Translations under genes and position numbers: made by a program
Notes under the pieces: generated by a model
Databases searched by the model: none
What the model saw: the letters and a program-made list of their open reading frames with translations, nothing else
What the model was told of the DNA's origin: nothing
In this document: in pieces, positions 1 through 6,476 of the stretch
Layout of the letters: every line of letters begins with the position of its first letter
Position numbering within the stretch: position 1 is the stretch's first letter
Source of the DNA: Candidatus Gerdarchaeota archaeon
GTDB lineage: Archaea; Asgardarchaeota; Heimdallarchaeia; JABLTI01
Direction of reading: 5' to 3'
DNA: 22,440 nucleotides
Assembly: GCA_016840905.1 (NCBI GenBank)
Contig: JAEORM010000269.1
Location: 1-22,440, forward strand

Positions 1-1
1 A

Positions 2-595
2 ATTAAGCTCTTTAATGATTTCACTAATTTACGAGTAATAACACATGGTGATGTATCACCACCGACTGATGTTTATAGAAATCATGATATTAAATTAGAT
101 TATAACGATTCAAAATCTGAGGAAGGGCGAGAAATTGTTAAAGATGGAGAGGCAGTAATTATTCAATCTCGCGAAAAGAAAATGGTTCCATATTTCTTAG
201 CAGAGCATGTAAAATATCGAAGTGCAATAGTTACAGGCATGGCTTCAAGATTTAGGTATAAGGATTTTGATGCTTCGTTCCCCTTGTCATCTCATGCAAG
301 TTTTGATGAATTACTAGATTATATTAAAGATGTATCACCAAAGACTGTCTTTACTCTTTACGGATTTGAAAAGAAATTAGCAAAAGCGATAGTAAATGAA
401 TTAGAAATACCTGCTATACCATTGAAAGATAAAACACTTGAACAAGGAATCGAAAATTCTTTAGAAATTGACTATTTAAGGAAAACTCAAATTACTTCAC
501 TAGGAATTGAAAAATCACCTTTGCAGGAAGAACAACAAAAAAAGGCTATACTTCAAAAGGATAAAACATTAGATGATTTTTTTAGAAGAGAATAA
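2..595 (+). CDS. Metallo-beta-lactamase (beta-CASP/SNM1-like) nuclease, C-terminal part
   Basis: The reading frame is open from the left window edge to the TAA at 593-595, so this is the end of a longer protein; the ATG at 182 is internal. The visible 197 residues include TGMASRFRYKDFDASFPLSSHASFDEL. The PLSSHA-F-ELL block is the C-terminal histidine motif region of SNM1/Artemis and DNA-ligase-associated exonucleases. It is followed by a strand-helix unit (VFTLYGFEKKLAKAI) like the 'THG' segment of that group. The family uses two metals to cut nucleic acids; the HxHxDH centre would lie upstream of the window. The last residues, DKTLDDFFRRE, resemble a PCNA-interacting PIP box (compare QGRLDDFF of FEN1), except that D occupies the usual Q position. 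This suggests a DNA repair or replication role, but an RNA-processing beta-CASP enzyme is not excluded. The next gene starts 18 bases downstream. Confidence 0.75.
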   Translation: MKLFNDFTNLRVITHGDVSPPTDVYRNHDIKLDYNDSKSEEGREIVKDGEAVIIQSREKKMVPYFLAEHVKYRSAIVTGMASRFRYKDFDASFPLSSHASFDELLDYIKDVSPKTVFTLYGFEKKLAKAIVNELEIPAIPLKDKTLEQGIENSLEIDYLRKTQITSLGIEKSPLQEEQQKKAILQKDKTLDDFFRRE

Positions 596-613
596 ATTAC
601 AAGTTGTGATTTA

Positions 614-1030
614 ATGTCTGATTATTTTGAAATAGAGTTAACGAAATTACAACCAAGCCAGTTGTATATAAGTAAAAAGAAACTATTACTCGTTCAAGAA
701 AAAATCAATTCTAAGGATATTCATTCAATAGGAATTGTTCCAATAAAAAAAATGGATAATGAACTAATTTATACTGATGGCCATACTCGTGCATTTGCTG
801 CTTTTTTAGCTGGTTTTACAACAATCTTGTGTGAAATGGAAACAGAAGATTTGGATTGGGAAATGTACCGTGAATGTGTTAAATGGTGTAAAGACGAAAG
901 CATTTTTACTATTGCTGATTTGAAAAATCGTGTTATAAGTCATTCAGATTATGAACAATTGTGGTATAGGCGTTGTGAAATAATGCAAAATAAAATTATT
1001 GCTAAACGAAAGAAAGAAAAGAAAAATTAA
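614..1030 (+). CDS. ParB/sulfiredoxin-fold domain protein
   Basis: This 138-residue protein opens with a strand and helix (FEIELTKLQPSQLYISKKK). It then has the ParB-type signature IGIVPIKKMDNELIYTDGHTRAFAAFLAG at about residues 39-67. DGHTRAFAA matches the GxxRxxA nucleotide/phosphate-binding loop of the ParB N-terminal (sulfiredoxin-like) fold. The C-terminal 70 residues, rich in W, C and charged residues, carry no motif I recognise, and no helix-turn-helix of a partition ParB is evident. GTGAT at 605-609 sits just before the ATG, matching the local Shine-Dalgarno form. It lies 18 bases after the nuclease gene and may be cotranscribed with it. Related proteins are usually annotated only as hypothetical or ParB-like. 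The activity could be nucleotide hydrolysis, a kinase-like reaction or DNA binding, and the sequence does not decide between them. Confidence 0.65.
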   Translation: MSDYFEIELTKLQPSQLYISKKKLLLVQEKINSKDIHSIGIVPIKKMDNELIYTDGHTRAFAAFLAGFTTILCEMETEDLDWEMYRECVKWCKDESIFTIADLKNRVISHSDYEQLWYRRCEIMQNKIIAKRKKEKKN

Positions 1031-1043
1031 TACTTTCTCAAGA

Positions 1044-1907
1044 TTATTTTTCTTGAATTATATTATCATATTTAATATCTCTTGCTTTTACAACTTCAAC
1101 CTCTCGAGTAGAACAACCATCTTCAATTATCTTAACCAACTCAGCATTTAAGCTGTTACGATCAATAATTGCCCATTTTACTTTCTCTATGGTTTTGTCA
1201 ATCATTTGCTCTACTATGCTTGTTGTTAAATTGCTTTTATGATACTTGGGTAGAATATGGCTTATAGCAACATTAGAAAGATCCATAATCTCATTGAATC
1301 TGGTTGTATAGTGTCCTCCACCAAAACATATGCTGGGTGTGATTTCAGATTCATCTTTATTTAGACATATGTCCATAATTGTTTTAGCAACTGCTTGTAA
1401 AGCATTAGCATTTTGGTATTCTACCTCTGTACTTCCTACTTCAATATAAATTAGAGGTGTTTTCATGCTAGTAGGTCCATGATGGGTTGCTTCAACTGTA
1501 ACATCAAAATCTGTTAATGATAATTCATTTTTATAATTCTTCAACTGTAAATAGGCTTCTCTAATAGCTCGACAGGAACCATATGCAAGCTCAAATGGAT
1601 TGCCACCATGGCTATTATCAGGACCTAAATTTCCTGTTATGTGAGTTAAGAGACTTGGTTTATTGGCCTCACTTTTATGACGAGAACCAAATAATAGTAA
1701 ATCTGCATCAAGGTGATCACAGTGATCTGACTCAATAACATCCCGTTCAGAAAAAATCAATCTTATCTGTTTGTGTTTTAGGATTGGTGTTCCATCAAAC
1801 ATTTCATCTGTTTCTTCCCAGTTCCAATGGTTCAGTAGAGTTTCTCTAATGTTTCTACCACAAATGTTTTGTTTTGTAGTTATTATTACTGGTTTCTTAA
1901 GATTCAA
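1044..1907 (-). CDS. dtdA: D-aminoacyl-tRNA deacylase, archaeal/plant type
   Basis: The 287-residue protein matches the archaeal DtdA (GEK1-like) family, which removes D-amino acids wrongly attached to tRNA and so keeps proteins homochiral. Family blocks visible are FGSRHKSE (73-80), the GNLGPDNSHGG stretch (92-102), EATHHGPTSMKTPLIYIEVGS (139-159) and GGGHYTTRF (196-204). These histidine- and glycine-rich blocks form the zinc/substrate site in the family. Length is normal. The start codon is TTG: an in-frame stop lies at 1938-1940 with no ATG between, and a GGTGA lies seven bases upstream of the TTG. The gene converges on the ParB-like gene (13-base gap) and lies downstream of argF, separated by a terminator-like hairpin, so it is probably its own unit. 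Confidence 0.93.
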   Translation of the reverse strand: MNLKKPVIITTKQNICGRNIRETLLNHWNWEETDEMFDGTPILKHKQIRLIFSERDVIESDHCDHLDADLLLFGSRHKSEANKPSLLTHITGNLGPDNSHGGNPFELAYGSCRAIREAYLQLKNYKNELSLTDFDVTVEATHHGPTSMKTPLIYIEVGSTEVEYQNANALQAVAKTIMDICLNKDESEITPSICFGGGHYTTRFNEIMDLSNVAISHILPKYHKSNLTTSIVEQMIDKTIEKVKWAIIDRNSLNAELVKIIEDGCSTREVEVVKARDIKYDNIIQEK

Positions 1908-2010
1908 TTTTGACTCACCAAAGGTTATTTGTTCTACTTAGGTCAAACAACCTACTTATTTGTTTTAGTCTTAAAAGTATTCATTATAATTTAAATGAAA
2001 TTGAAAAAAT

Positions 2011-2038
2011 TAAAAAAAGTGGGCAAAAGTGCACCACT
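2011..2038 (-). terminator. Hairpin plus T-tract terminator of argF
   Basis: Read on the minus strand, eight bases after the argF stop, AGTGG-T-GCA-CTTT-TGC-CCACT forms a hairpin of 5 + 3 pairs with one bulged T. It is followed immediately by seven T residues and more T-rich sequence. This is the geometry of an intrinsic terminator. Confidence 0.7.
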
Positions 2039-2045
2039 AAAAAAT

Positions 2046-2987
2046 CTAGTCACCCATTAAGGCAAACATAACAGCTTTTTGTGCATGTTTTCGATTTTCA
2101 GCTTCATCAAAAACAACACTTTGTTTGCTATCAATTACTTCATCAGTAACTTCATAACCTCTGTGAGCTGGAAGACAATGGAGAAAGATTGCATCGGTTT
2201 TTGCATAGCTCATGAGCTTTTCATTAACTGAGAAATCTTTGAATGCTTTCAAACGTATTTCTTTTTGAGCTTCATCACCCATTGAAATCCATGTATCAGT
2301 ATAGATAACATCAGCATTCTTGACACCAGCTGGGATATCGCTGGTAATCTCTAAAGTAGTACCATGTTTTTTAGCTAGTTCTTGTACTTTTGCAGTAATT
2401 TCCTTGTTAGGACGATAAATATCTGGGCAAACAACTGTTACATCCATACCTACTTTGGTGCAACCAATCATTAGAGAATGACAAACATTGTTACCATCTC
2501 CAACATAAACAAGTTTCAAACCTTCTAGTTTGCCTTTATGCTCACGAATGGTTTGTAAATCAGCTAGTATTTGACATGGATGATAAAGATTGCATAGTCC
2601 ATTAATAACAGGTATTGATGAAAATTCAGCGAGAGATTGAAGCGTTTCATGTTTGTATACTCGAGCCATTATCCCACCTAAATAACGGGAAAGGACTCGG
2701 GCAGTATCAGCAGGAGTTTCCCCCGTACCAACAAGTTGAGTATCACGAAAACTAAGGAAGAGTGGTTGTCCACCAAGTTCCCAAATACCAGTTTCAAAAG
2801 AAACTCTTGTGCGGGTAGATGTTTTTTCAAACATCATTCCCAAGCTCTTTTTAAGAGGCTTACGATCAGGATGTCCACCAAATTTCTTATACTCTGCTTT
2901 TAATTCATCAGCTAGATTTAAAAGATAAAGAATTTCTTCTGCTGAATAATCAAAGAGAGTAAGTAAATGACGGCCTTTTAAGTTCAT
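2046..2987 (-). CDS. argF: Ornithine carbamoyltransferase
   Basis: This enzyme makes citrulline from ornithine and carbamoyl phosphate in arginine biosynthesis, or runs the reverse reaction in the arginine deiminase route. The 313-residue length is typical. The carbamoyl-phosphate loop STRTR is at residues 57-61, HPCQ at 136-139, the ornithine-side D231-TW-SMG (235-237) motif is present, and HCLPAHRG begins at residue 270. The ornithine-type DxxxSMG and HCLP motifs separate it from aspartate carbamoyltransferase. No other arginine gene lies in the window, so anabolic or catabolic use cannot be read from context. The leader is long (190 bases to the next gene) and contains palindromes, a GC-rich hairpin and a short open frame, so it may be regulated. 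A hairpin terminator follows the gene. Confidence 0.96.
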   Translation of the reverse strand: MNLKGRHLLTLFDYSAEEILYLLNLADELKAEYKKFGGHPDRKPLKKSLGMMFEKTSTRTRVSFETGIWELGGQPLFLSFRDTQLVGTGETPADTARVLSRYLGGIMARVYKHETLQSLAEFSSIPVINGLCNLYHPCQILADLQTIREHKGKLEGLKLVYVGDGNNVCHSLMIGCTKVGMDVTVVCPDIYRPNKEITAKVQELAKKHGTTLEITSDIPAGVKNADVIYTDTWISMGDEAQKEIRLKAFKDFSVNEKLMSYAKTDAIFLHCLPAHRGYEVTDEVIDSKQSVVFDEAENRKHAQKAVMFALMGD

Positions 2988-3028
2988 TATTTATTCCTCG
3001 TATCATTTTAGTTTCAAAACATAATAAG

Positions 3029-3056
3029 AATTGTCTAAACAATTAACAAACTTGTT
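3029..3056. repeat. Two tandem small palindromes in the argF upstream region
   Basis: AATTGT-CTAA-ACAATT (3029-3044) is a perfect 6-bp inverted repeat with a 4-base spacer. AACAA-AC-TTGTT (3045-3056) follows at once with 5-bp arms. They lie 42-69 bases upstream of the argF start. They could be a regulator-binding site, but such short AT-rich palindromes also arise by chance. Confidence 0.3.
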
Positions 3057-3080
3057 TTGAATTCTTTTCACTTGGGCCGA

Positions 3081-3101
3081 CCGAGGAAAAGATAAACTCG
3101 G
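3081..3101 (-). promoter_or_regulatory. GC-rich hairpin in the argF leader
   Basis: CCGAG at 3081-3085 pairs perfectly with CTCGG at 3097-3101 across an 11-base loop, and neighbouring A/T can extend the stem with a bulge. The stretch 3071-3105 is much richer in G+C than its surroundings, as expected for a structured RNA in an AT-rich genome. It is not a tRNA (no T-arm or acceptor pairing) and matches no riboswitch I know. Confidence 0.3.
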
Positions 3102-3177
3102 GTTCATTCTTGTCAATGATGAGCTCTTTAATAAAATGTTCGTTTCAACTTAAAAATGGAAAAACTCTTTTTTTAGG

Positions 3178-3705
3178 TCATTTTTTCTTTGCAATTTTGT
3201 ATAATCTCTTAAGTATCTGTATCTGACCAAAGTGAAGTATTTCATGTTCAAGTATGTGATATAAAATCCATTCGATGGTGAATTTTTCACCTTCTGATTC
3301 AATTATTCTATCAAGATCTTCATCTGTCATTTTCTTTAATCTTTCATAGATTTCTGTTCGAACAGTTTCCAATCGATTTAGATAGTATGAAATATCTTTA
3401 TTTTTCATTTGTTCTATATTTACATTTGGTCGTAATGGGAATGCAAATTTCATTTCATCAAAATCTTCTTCTTTACCATCGATATCCATAAAGATCCATG
3501 ACCATTCTACACCAGCGATATGTAATAGCAGAGTGCCAATTGTTTCAATGATTTTCTCATCTGGGGTAAAATCTAATTCATCAATAGTTAGTTCATTAAC
3601 ATTACGTAATAATTTCCCTCTAATTTCTTCCATTTGAGCAAACCATTGAGCCACCCTAGGTTGGAGATTATCAACTCGTTTAAGTTCTATAACATTCTTT
3701 GTCAA
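3178..3705 (-). CDS. DinB-fold (DUF664-like) protein
   Basis: The 175-residue helical protein fits the DinB/YfiT four-helix fold, whose members bind a metal with three histidines and include thiol-dependent transferases and many uncharacterised stress proteins. The candidate ligands are H62 in LLLHIAGVEW and H154 and H158 in ILEHEILHFGQIQIL. The spacing and the HxxxH-GQI ending are typical. The start is TTG: an in-frame TGA lies only three codons upstream (3712-3714) and the next Met is residue 25. GTGAT lies five bases before the TTG. The gene sits between the ftsY terminator and the argF leader, so it is probably transcribed alone. The substrate cannot be inferred. Confidence 0.8.
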   Translation of the reverse strand: MTKNVIELKRVDNLQPRVAQWFAQMEEIRGKLLRNVNELTIDELDFTPDEKIIETIGTLLLHIAGVEWSWIFMDIDGKEEDFDEMKFAFPLRPNVNIEQMKNKDISYYLNRLETVRTEIYERLKKMTDEDLDRIIESEGEKFTIEWILYHILEHEILHFGQIQILKRLYKIAKKK

Positions 3706-3735
3706 AACTAATCACAAATAAAAAATAAATAAAAG

Positions 3736-3755
3736 ATAAAAAAAGCATTCGCTTT
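3736..3755 (-). terminator. Hairpin plus T-tract terminator of ftsY
   Basis: On the minus strand AAAGC-GAAT-GCTTT is followed by four further T residues and then ATCTTTTATTT. It begins five bases after the ftsY stop. The stem is short (5 bp), but its position and T-rich tail match the other terminators in the window. Confidence 0.55.
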
Positions 3756-3760
3756 AGAAA

Positions 3761-4690
3761 TTACTTGTCTGGAATTATAGAATCAGCAAACCAAGCTGAA
3801 TCGAAGGGTATAAAATCCGAATATTTTTGACCTACGCCAATAAAAATTATCGGTGCTTTAGTAGCATATACGACTGAAAGTGCTGCTCCACCTTTAGGAT
3901 CAGCATCTACCTTTGTTAAAATACTTGCATCAATACCGACCATTCTATCATATTCTTCTGCTTGTAATGCAGCATCATTACCTGTTAAGGCATCTGCTAC
4001 AAAAATATTCAAATCTGGTTCAGCTATACGAACGATTTTTTGTAATTCTCTCATAAGATTTTTATTCGTTTGTAAACGACCTGCAGTGTCAGCTATTACC
4101 ACATCAATTCCCTTTGCTTTAGCATGTTGGATAGTATCATAAATAACTGCTGCTGGATCAGAACCATATGTTTGTTTAATGATTCTTACACCTAATTTAT
4201 CACAGTGTTTACTTATTTGATCAATTGCTCCAGCTCGAAAAGTATCACCAGCACCAATCACTACTGTAAATTTATTATTGATCAAATATTGAGTAAGTTT
4301 AGCAATGGTAGTAGTTTTTCCGGAACCATTTGGACCAAAGATAGCTAATACTGTTGGTTCACCTATTTTTTTATTTTCTTCAACAATTTTTATTAGATCA
4401 ATTTTTTCTCCTGGTGATTCAAGAATGTCGATAATTGATTTTCTTAATGCATCATAGGTAATCTTTTTTCTGGAAATAAGTCTGCCTATTTTTGTATTTA
4501 TTAGAGCATTTTCCACATCTTTGGTAATTTTTTCGGCAATTGGGACTGCAACATTATTACCAATCAATGCTAATTGAAGTTCGTACAAAGGTTTCTCTAA
4601 ATTTTTTGGGGTAAGTTCTTTTTGTGTTATTTTCTCTACAATAGAATCTATCCCATGCCTTAATTTTTTGAACATAATTGCAACACTCAT
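3761..4690 (-). CDS. ftsY: Signal recognition particle receptor FtsY
   Basis: FtsY is the membrane-associated SRP receptor. Its GTPase pairs with SRP54 to hand ribosome-nascent-chain complexes to the Sec translocon. The 309-residue protein has an N-domain helical bundle (about 1-105) and an NG GTPase domain: P-loop GPNGSGKT (119-126), DTFRAGA (149-155), DTAGR (201-205), TKVD (259-262) and GVGQK (285-289). It lacks the long acidic A-domain of bacterial FtsY, as is usual in archaea. DTFRAGA and the short N-terminus distinguish it from SRP54, and there is no M domain. A second ATG at codon 6 is a possible alternative start. It is the last gene of the eIF6-rpl18a-pfdA-ftsY block and is followed by a hairpin terminator. 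Confidence 0.96.
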   Translation of the reverse strand: MSVAIMFKKLRHGIDSIVEKITQKELTPKNLEKPLYELQLALIGNNVAVPIAEKITKDVENALINTKIGRLISRKKITYDALRKSIIDILESPGEKIDLIKIVEENKKIGEPTVLAIFGPNGSGKTTTIAKLTQYLINNKFTVVIGAGDTFRAGAIDQISKHCDKLGVRIIKQTYGSDPAAVIYDTIQHAKAKGIDVVIADTAGRLQTNKNLMRELQKIVRIAEPDLNIFVADALTGNDAALQAEEYDRMVGIDASILTKVDADPKGGAALSVVYATKAPIIFIGVGQKYSDFIPFDSAWFADSIIPDK

Positions 4691-4755
4691 TTCTAGTTTT
4701 TAGATAATAAACACAATCGCTATTATATATTAATCATTTTAAAATTAAGTATATT

Positions 4756-4792
4756 AAAAAATTAATGAGTTAAAATGACTATCTTTAACTCA
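4756..4792 (-). terminator. 9-bp hairpin and T-rich tail after pfdA
   Basis: TGAGTTAAA (4766-4774) pairs perfectly with TTTAACTCA (4784-4792) around a 9-base loop. On the minus strand it overlaps the pfdA stop codon and is followed by TTAATTTTTT. It lies about 70 bases before the ftsY start and could be a partial terminator, a processing site or an mRNA stabiliser inside the cluster. Confidence 0.55.
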
Positions 4793-5249
4793 CTAAACTT
4801 GGGTCATAAGTTGGTTTTGAAGGGCCTTGCATTTGTTGATAGATTGCTTGAGCTTTTCGTTCCATAAGATTAATTTGATTAATTATTTGTTCCAATTGTT
4901 CAGCTAAAGCTATTCGTTCTTTCTCAACTTCATCCATCCGATTATCAACTTCTTTGATTGCCTCATCAAGGCTTTTCTCAACGATAACACCTGAACCAAC
5001 GTTGTAAAATACTTTGTCAGTTTCAATTGGTTTAGCACGAAGCATTATACCTGAACCTAATTGGATCAAAGTTTCTTCAGGATTTGTTTCTTCTTTTAAT
5101 CCAGTTAAAGTTGCTTTTGATCTACTTAAATCGATGAGATAATTTTGTAAAGTTTCAATTTGCATTTGAAGTTGCTTTCCATATTCATCAAATCTCTGCA
5201 ACTCATTCGTTATTGACTGGAATTCATTTCGTAATTCATCTTCGCTCAT
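4785..5249 (-). CDS. pfdA: Prefoldin subunit alpha
   Basis: Prefoldin is a hexamer of two alpha and four beta subunits that captures unfolded nascent proteins and passes them to the thermosome. The 154-residue sequence shows the alpha-subunit layout: an N-terminal coiled coil (about 1-50), a central beta-hairpin region with GSGIMLRAKPIETDKVFYNVGSGVIVE (about 66-92) and a C-terminal coiled coil (about 94-140). The repeated hydrophobic GSG-[IV]-[MI] turns are characteristic, and the length is normal. GGTG lies six bases upstream of the ATG. It lies between rpl18a and ftsY, the usual archaeal arrangement. The C-terminal tail (PSKPTYDPSLVS) is flexible and polar. Confidence 0.93.
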   Translation of the reverse strand: MSEDELRNEFQSITNELQRFDEYGKQLQMQIETLQNYLIDLSRSKATLTGLKEETNPEETLIQLGSGIMLRAKPIETDKVFYNVGSGVIVEKSLDEAIKEVDNRMDEVEKERIALAEQLEQIINQINLMERKAQAIYQQMQGPSKPTYDPSLVS

Positions 5250-5268
5250 AATTTACACCACATCTAAT

Positions 5269-5298
5269 AAAAAAGACAGTCAAGTATATTAACTGACT
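5269..5298 (-). terminator. Weak hairpin and T6 tract after rpl18a
   Basis: On the minus strand AGTCA pairs with TGACT across an 11-base loop, followed by GTC and six T residues, about ten bases after the rpl18a stop. The stem is only 5 bp. It lies inside the rpl18a-pfdA gap, so any termination would be partial. Confidence 0.35.
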
Positions 5299-5307
5299 TT
5301 TTACATT

Positions 5308-5571
5308 TTATTGTCTAAGCTTTATGTTTTCATCAGAAGCTATTTCTTTTAGAATTGGATCTTTTAATTCAGAATCACTTATCTCTTTAACTTTCTCTAC
5401 ACTCAAAAGACGTCGTGCAATTCGATGTTTGCTTCCAATCCTTGAGTAAGCTTGTTCTAATGCGTCTTTTTCTGAAACAGCTCTAACATCAACTTCGTAT
5501 TTTTCATTTAATGTAAGTGGTTTTCTCATGAATGTTACTCGATAATTCTTTACTTGCACTTCTTTTGGCAT
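5308..5571 (-). CDS. rpl18a: Large-subunit ribosomal protein L18Ae (LX/eL20)
   Basis: This 87-residue protein matches the archaeal LX (half-length L18Ae/eL20) family. NYRVTFMRKPLTLNEKYEVDVRAVSEKDALEQAYSRIGSKHRIARRLL is the diagnostic basic beta-alpha-beta core (about residues 9-56), with the conserved R-x-x-I and GSKHR-x-x-R stretches. Archaeal LX is one copy of the domain that is duplicated in eukaryotic L18A. Its place between eIF6 and prefoldin alpha is the common archaeal one, which supports the call. The C-terminal 25 residues are acidic and a little longer than in many homologues. GGATG four bases upstream of the ATG may serve as a ribosome binding site. Confidence 0.9.
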   Translation of the reverse strand: MPKEVQVKNYRVTFMRKPLTLNEKYEVDVRAVSEKDALEQAYSRIGSKHRIARRLLSVEKVKEISDSELKDPILKEIASDENIKLRQ

Positions 5572-5649
5572 TTTTCATCCAACTCTCAATTTACTATTTG
5601 AACAAATTTCTAATGGGTTTTTATTATTTTTGTATATAATGTTAATTAG

Positions 5650-6333
5650 CTACATTCCCCGTAATGTTTGGAATATTCTTTGAAGTTCAGGACCAGTGGT
5701 ATCTTTACCGGTAATTGCTCCTCTAGAATTAGCAAAACAACCAATACTAACAAATGGAACACCTCTATTGATGGTCCCTACATTTACAGGAACACCTAAT
5801 CGTTGACTTAACCAAGTCATTTCCATTTCTGTTGTTAAAGGGTGTACTAATACCCCTTTATTAGTTGCTAATGCATGCGATCCGACTAAAGGGGATTTTA
5901 TAATATTGCCTCGTTCGACCTCAACATCTAATGTTTCACTAATAACATCAATTGCTTCTTGTTCCATCTTCTCATGAACAATTGCTCCATGATCATTAAC
6001 TAGAACACTATTCCCAAGACAAGTAATCTTGCTTTCAACAATACCAATAGCTATTGAATCACCAAAAGCTTCTTTGATTTTATCATATTCTCTTGGGGTT
6101 ATTATATGAGGTAGAACAATTCCTTTAGAATTTGCAGCTGCTAAGATACCTACTAAGGATGAATCGCCAATATCAAGTCTTGTAATAGGAACTTCTAAAG
6201 CCTTAGCTATCGCTTCTTCGGCCTTTTTGGTCCAAGTTTTTGATATTATGGCAAATTTATCTGTGGCTAATCCAAATGCTCCTAAAGTAGAGAGCCCATT
6301 CACAGATGTTCTGATAATATTCATTTTATTCAC
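5650..6333 (-). CDS. eif6: Translation initiation factor 6
   Basis: aIF6 binds the large ribosomal subunit and prevents premature joining with the small subunit, acting in subunit biogenesis and under stress. The 227 residues form the five-fold pentein repeat: RTSVNGLSTLGAFGLATDKFAII at the start and repeated G-N/S-S-L-V/L-V-G-x-A-N-x-x-G motifs near 57-71, 107-118, 147-161 and 195-207. These are the usual family hallmarks at the usual length. GGTGA lies five bases upstream of the first ATG, which favours it over the ATG at codon 4. The gene heads the block with L18Ae, prefoldin alpha and FtsY. Ribosomal proteins L31e and L39e, often just upstream in other archaea, are absent; a divergent DHH gene is there instead. 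Confidence 0.96.
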   Translation of the reverse strand: MNKMNIIRTSVNGLSTLGAFGLATDKFAIISKTWTKKAEEAIAKALEVPITRLDIGDSSLVGILAAANSKGIVLPHIITPREYDKIKEAFGDSIAIGIVESKITCLGNSVLVNDHGAIVHEKMEQEAIDVISETLDVEVERGNIIKSPLVGSHALATNKGVLVHPLTTEMEMTWLSQRLGVPVNVGTINRGVPFVSIGCFANSRGAITGKDTTGPELQRIFQTLRGM

Positions 6334-6380
6334 CTTGAGTAGAATTTATCTATTTTATTAAGACGCCTCAAACTAAAAAT

Positions 6381-6401
6381 ACCTATATAAATCATTTTGC
6401 T
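6381..6401 (-). promoter_or_regulatory. Putative TATA box for eif6
   Basis: GATTTATATAGG on the minus strand, about 55 bases before the eif6 ATG, is the best TATA-like element in the 143-base divergent gap. A start about 25 bases downstream would leave a short leader containing the GGTGA site. The element is nearly symmetrical and could be read in either direction. Confidence 0.4.
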
Positions 6402-6440
6402 AGAATGACTATTGCTGCAAAATCATTTTACAATAAATAG

Positions 6441-6455
6441 TGAATATTTTAAAGT
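6441..6455 (+). promoter_or_regulatory. Putative TATA box for the DHH gene
   Basis: GAATATTTTAAAG is centred about 29 bases before the ATG at 6477, and no Shine-Dalgarno site is present. This spacing predicts a leaderless or nearly leaderless transcript. Confidence 0.4.
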
Positions 6456-6476
6456 GTGGCATAATTAATAATACTT

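Larger units (their letters stand above)
3003..3107 (-). other. Possible 34-codon leader ORF upstream of argF
   Basis: An ATG at 3107 opens a 34-codon frame on the minus strand (starting MNPSLSFPRSAQ, ending YYVLKLK) that stops with TGA at 3003-3005, 15 bases before the argF ATG. It uses several GC-rich codons (CCG, CGG, TCG, GCC) that are rare in neighbouring genes. No Shine-Dalgarno site is visible and it is not rich in arginine or ornithine-related codons. It may be a leader peptide, or only an open frame inside a structured RNA. Confidence 0.2.

Noticed and set aside
3071..3125. tRNA or C/D-box RNA in the GC-rich argF leader
   Set aside because: No cloverleaf or T-arm can be drawn. A C-box-like TGATGA at 3116 has no matching CTGA D box at a suitable distance.
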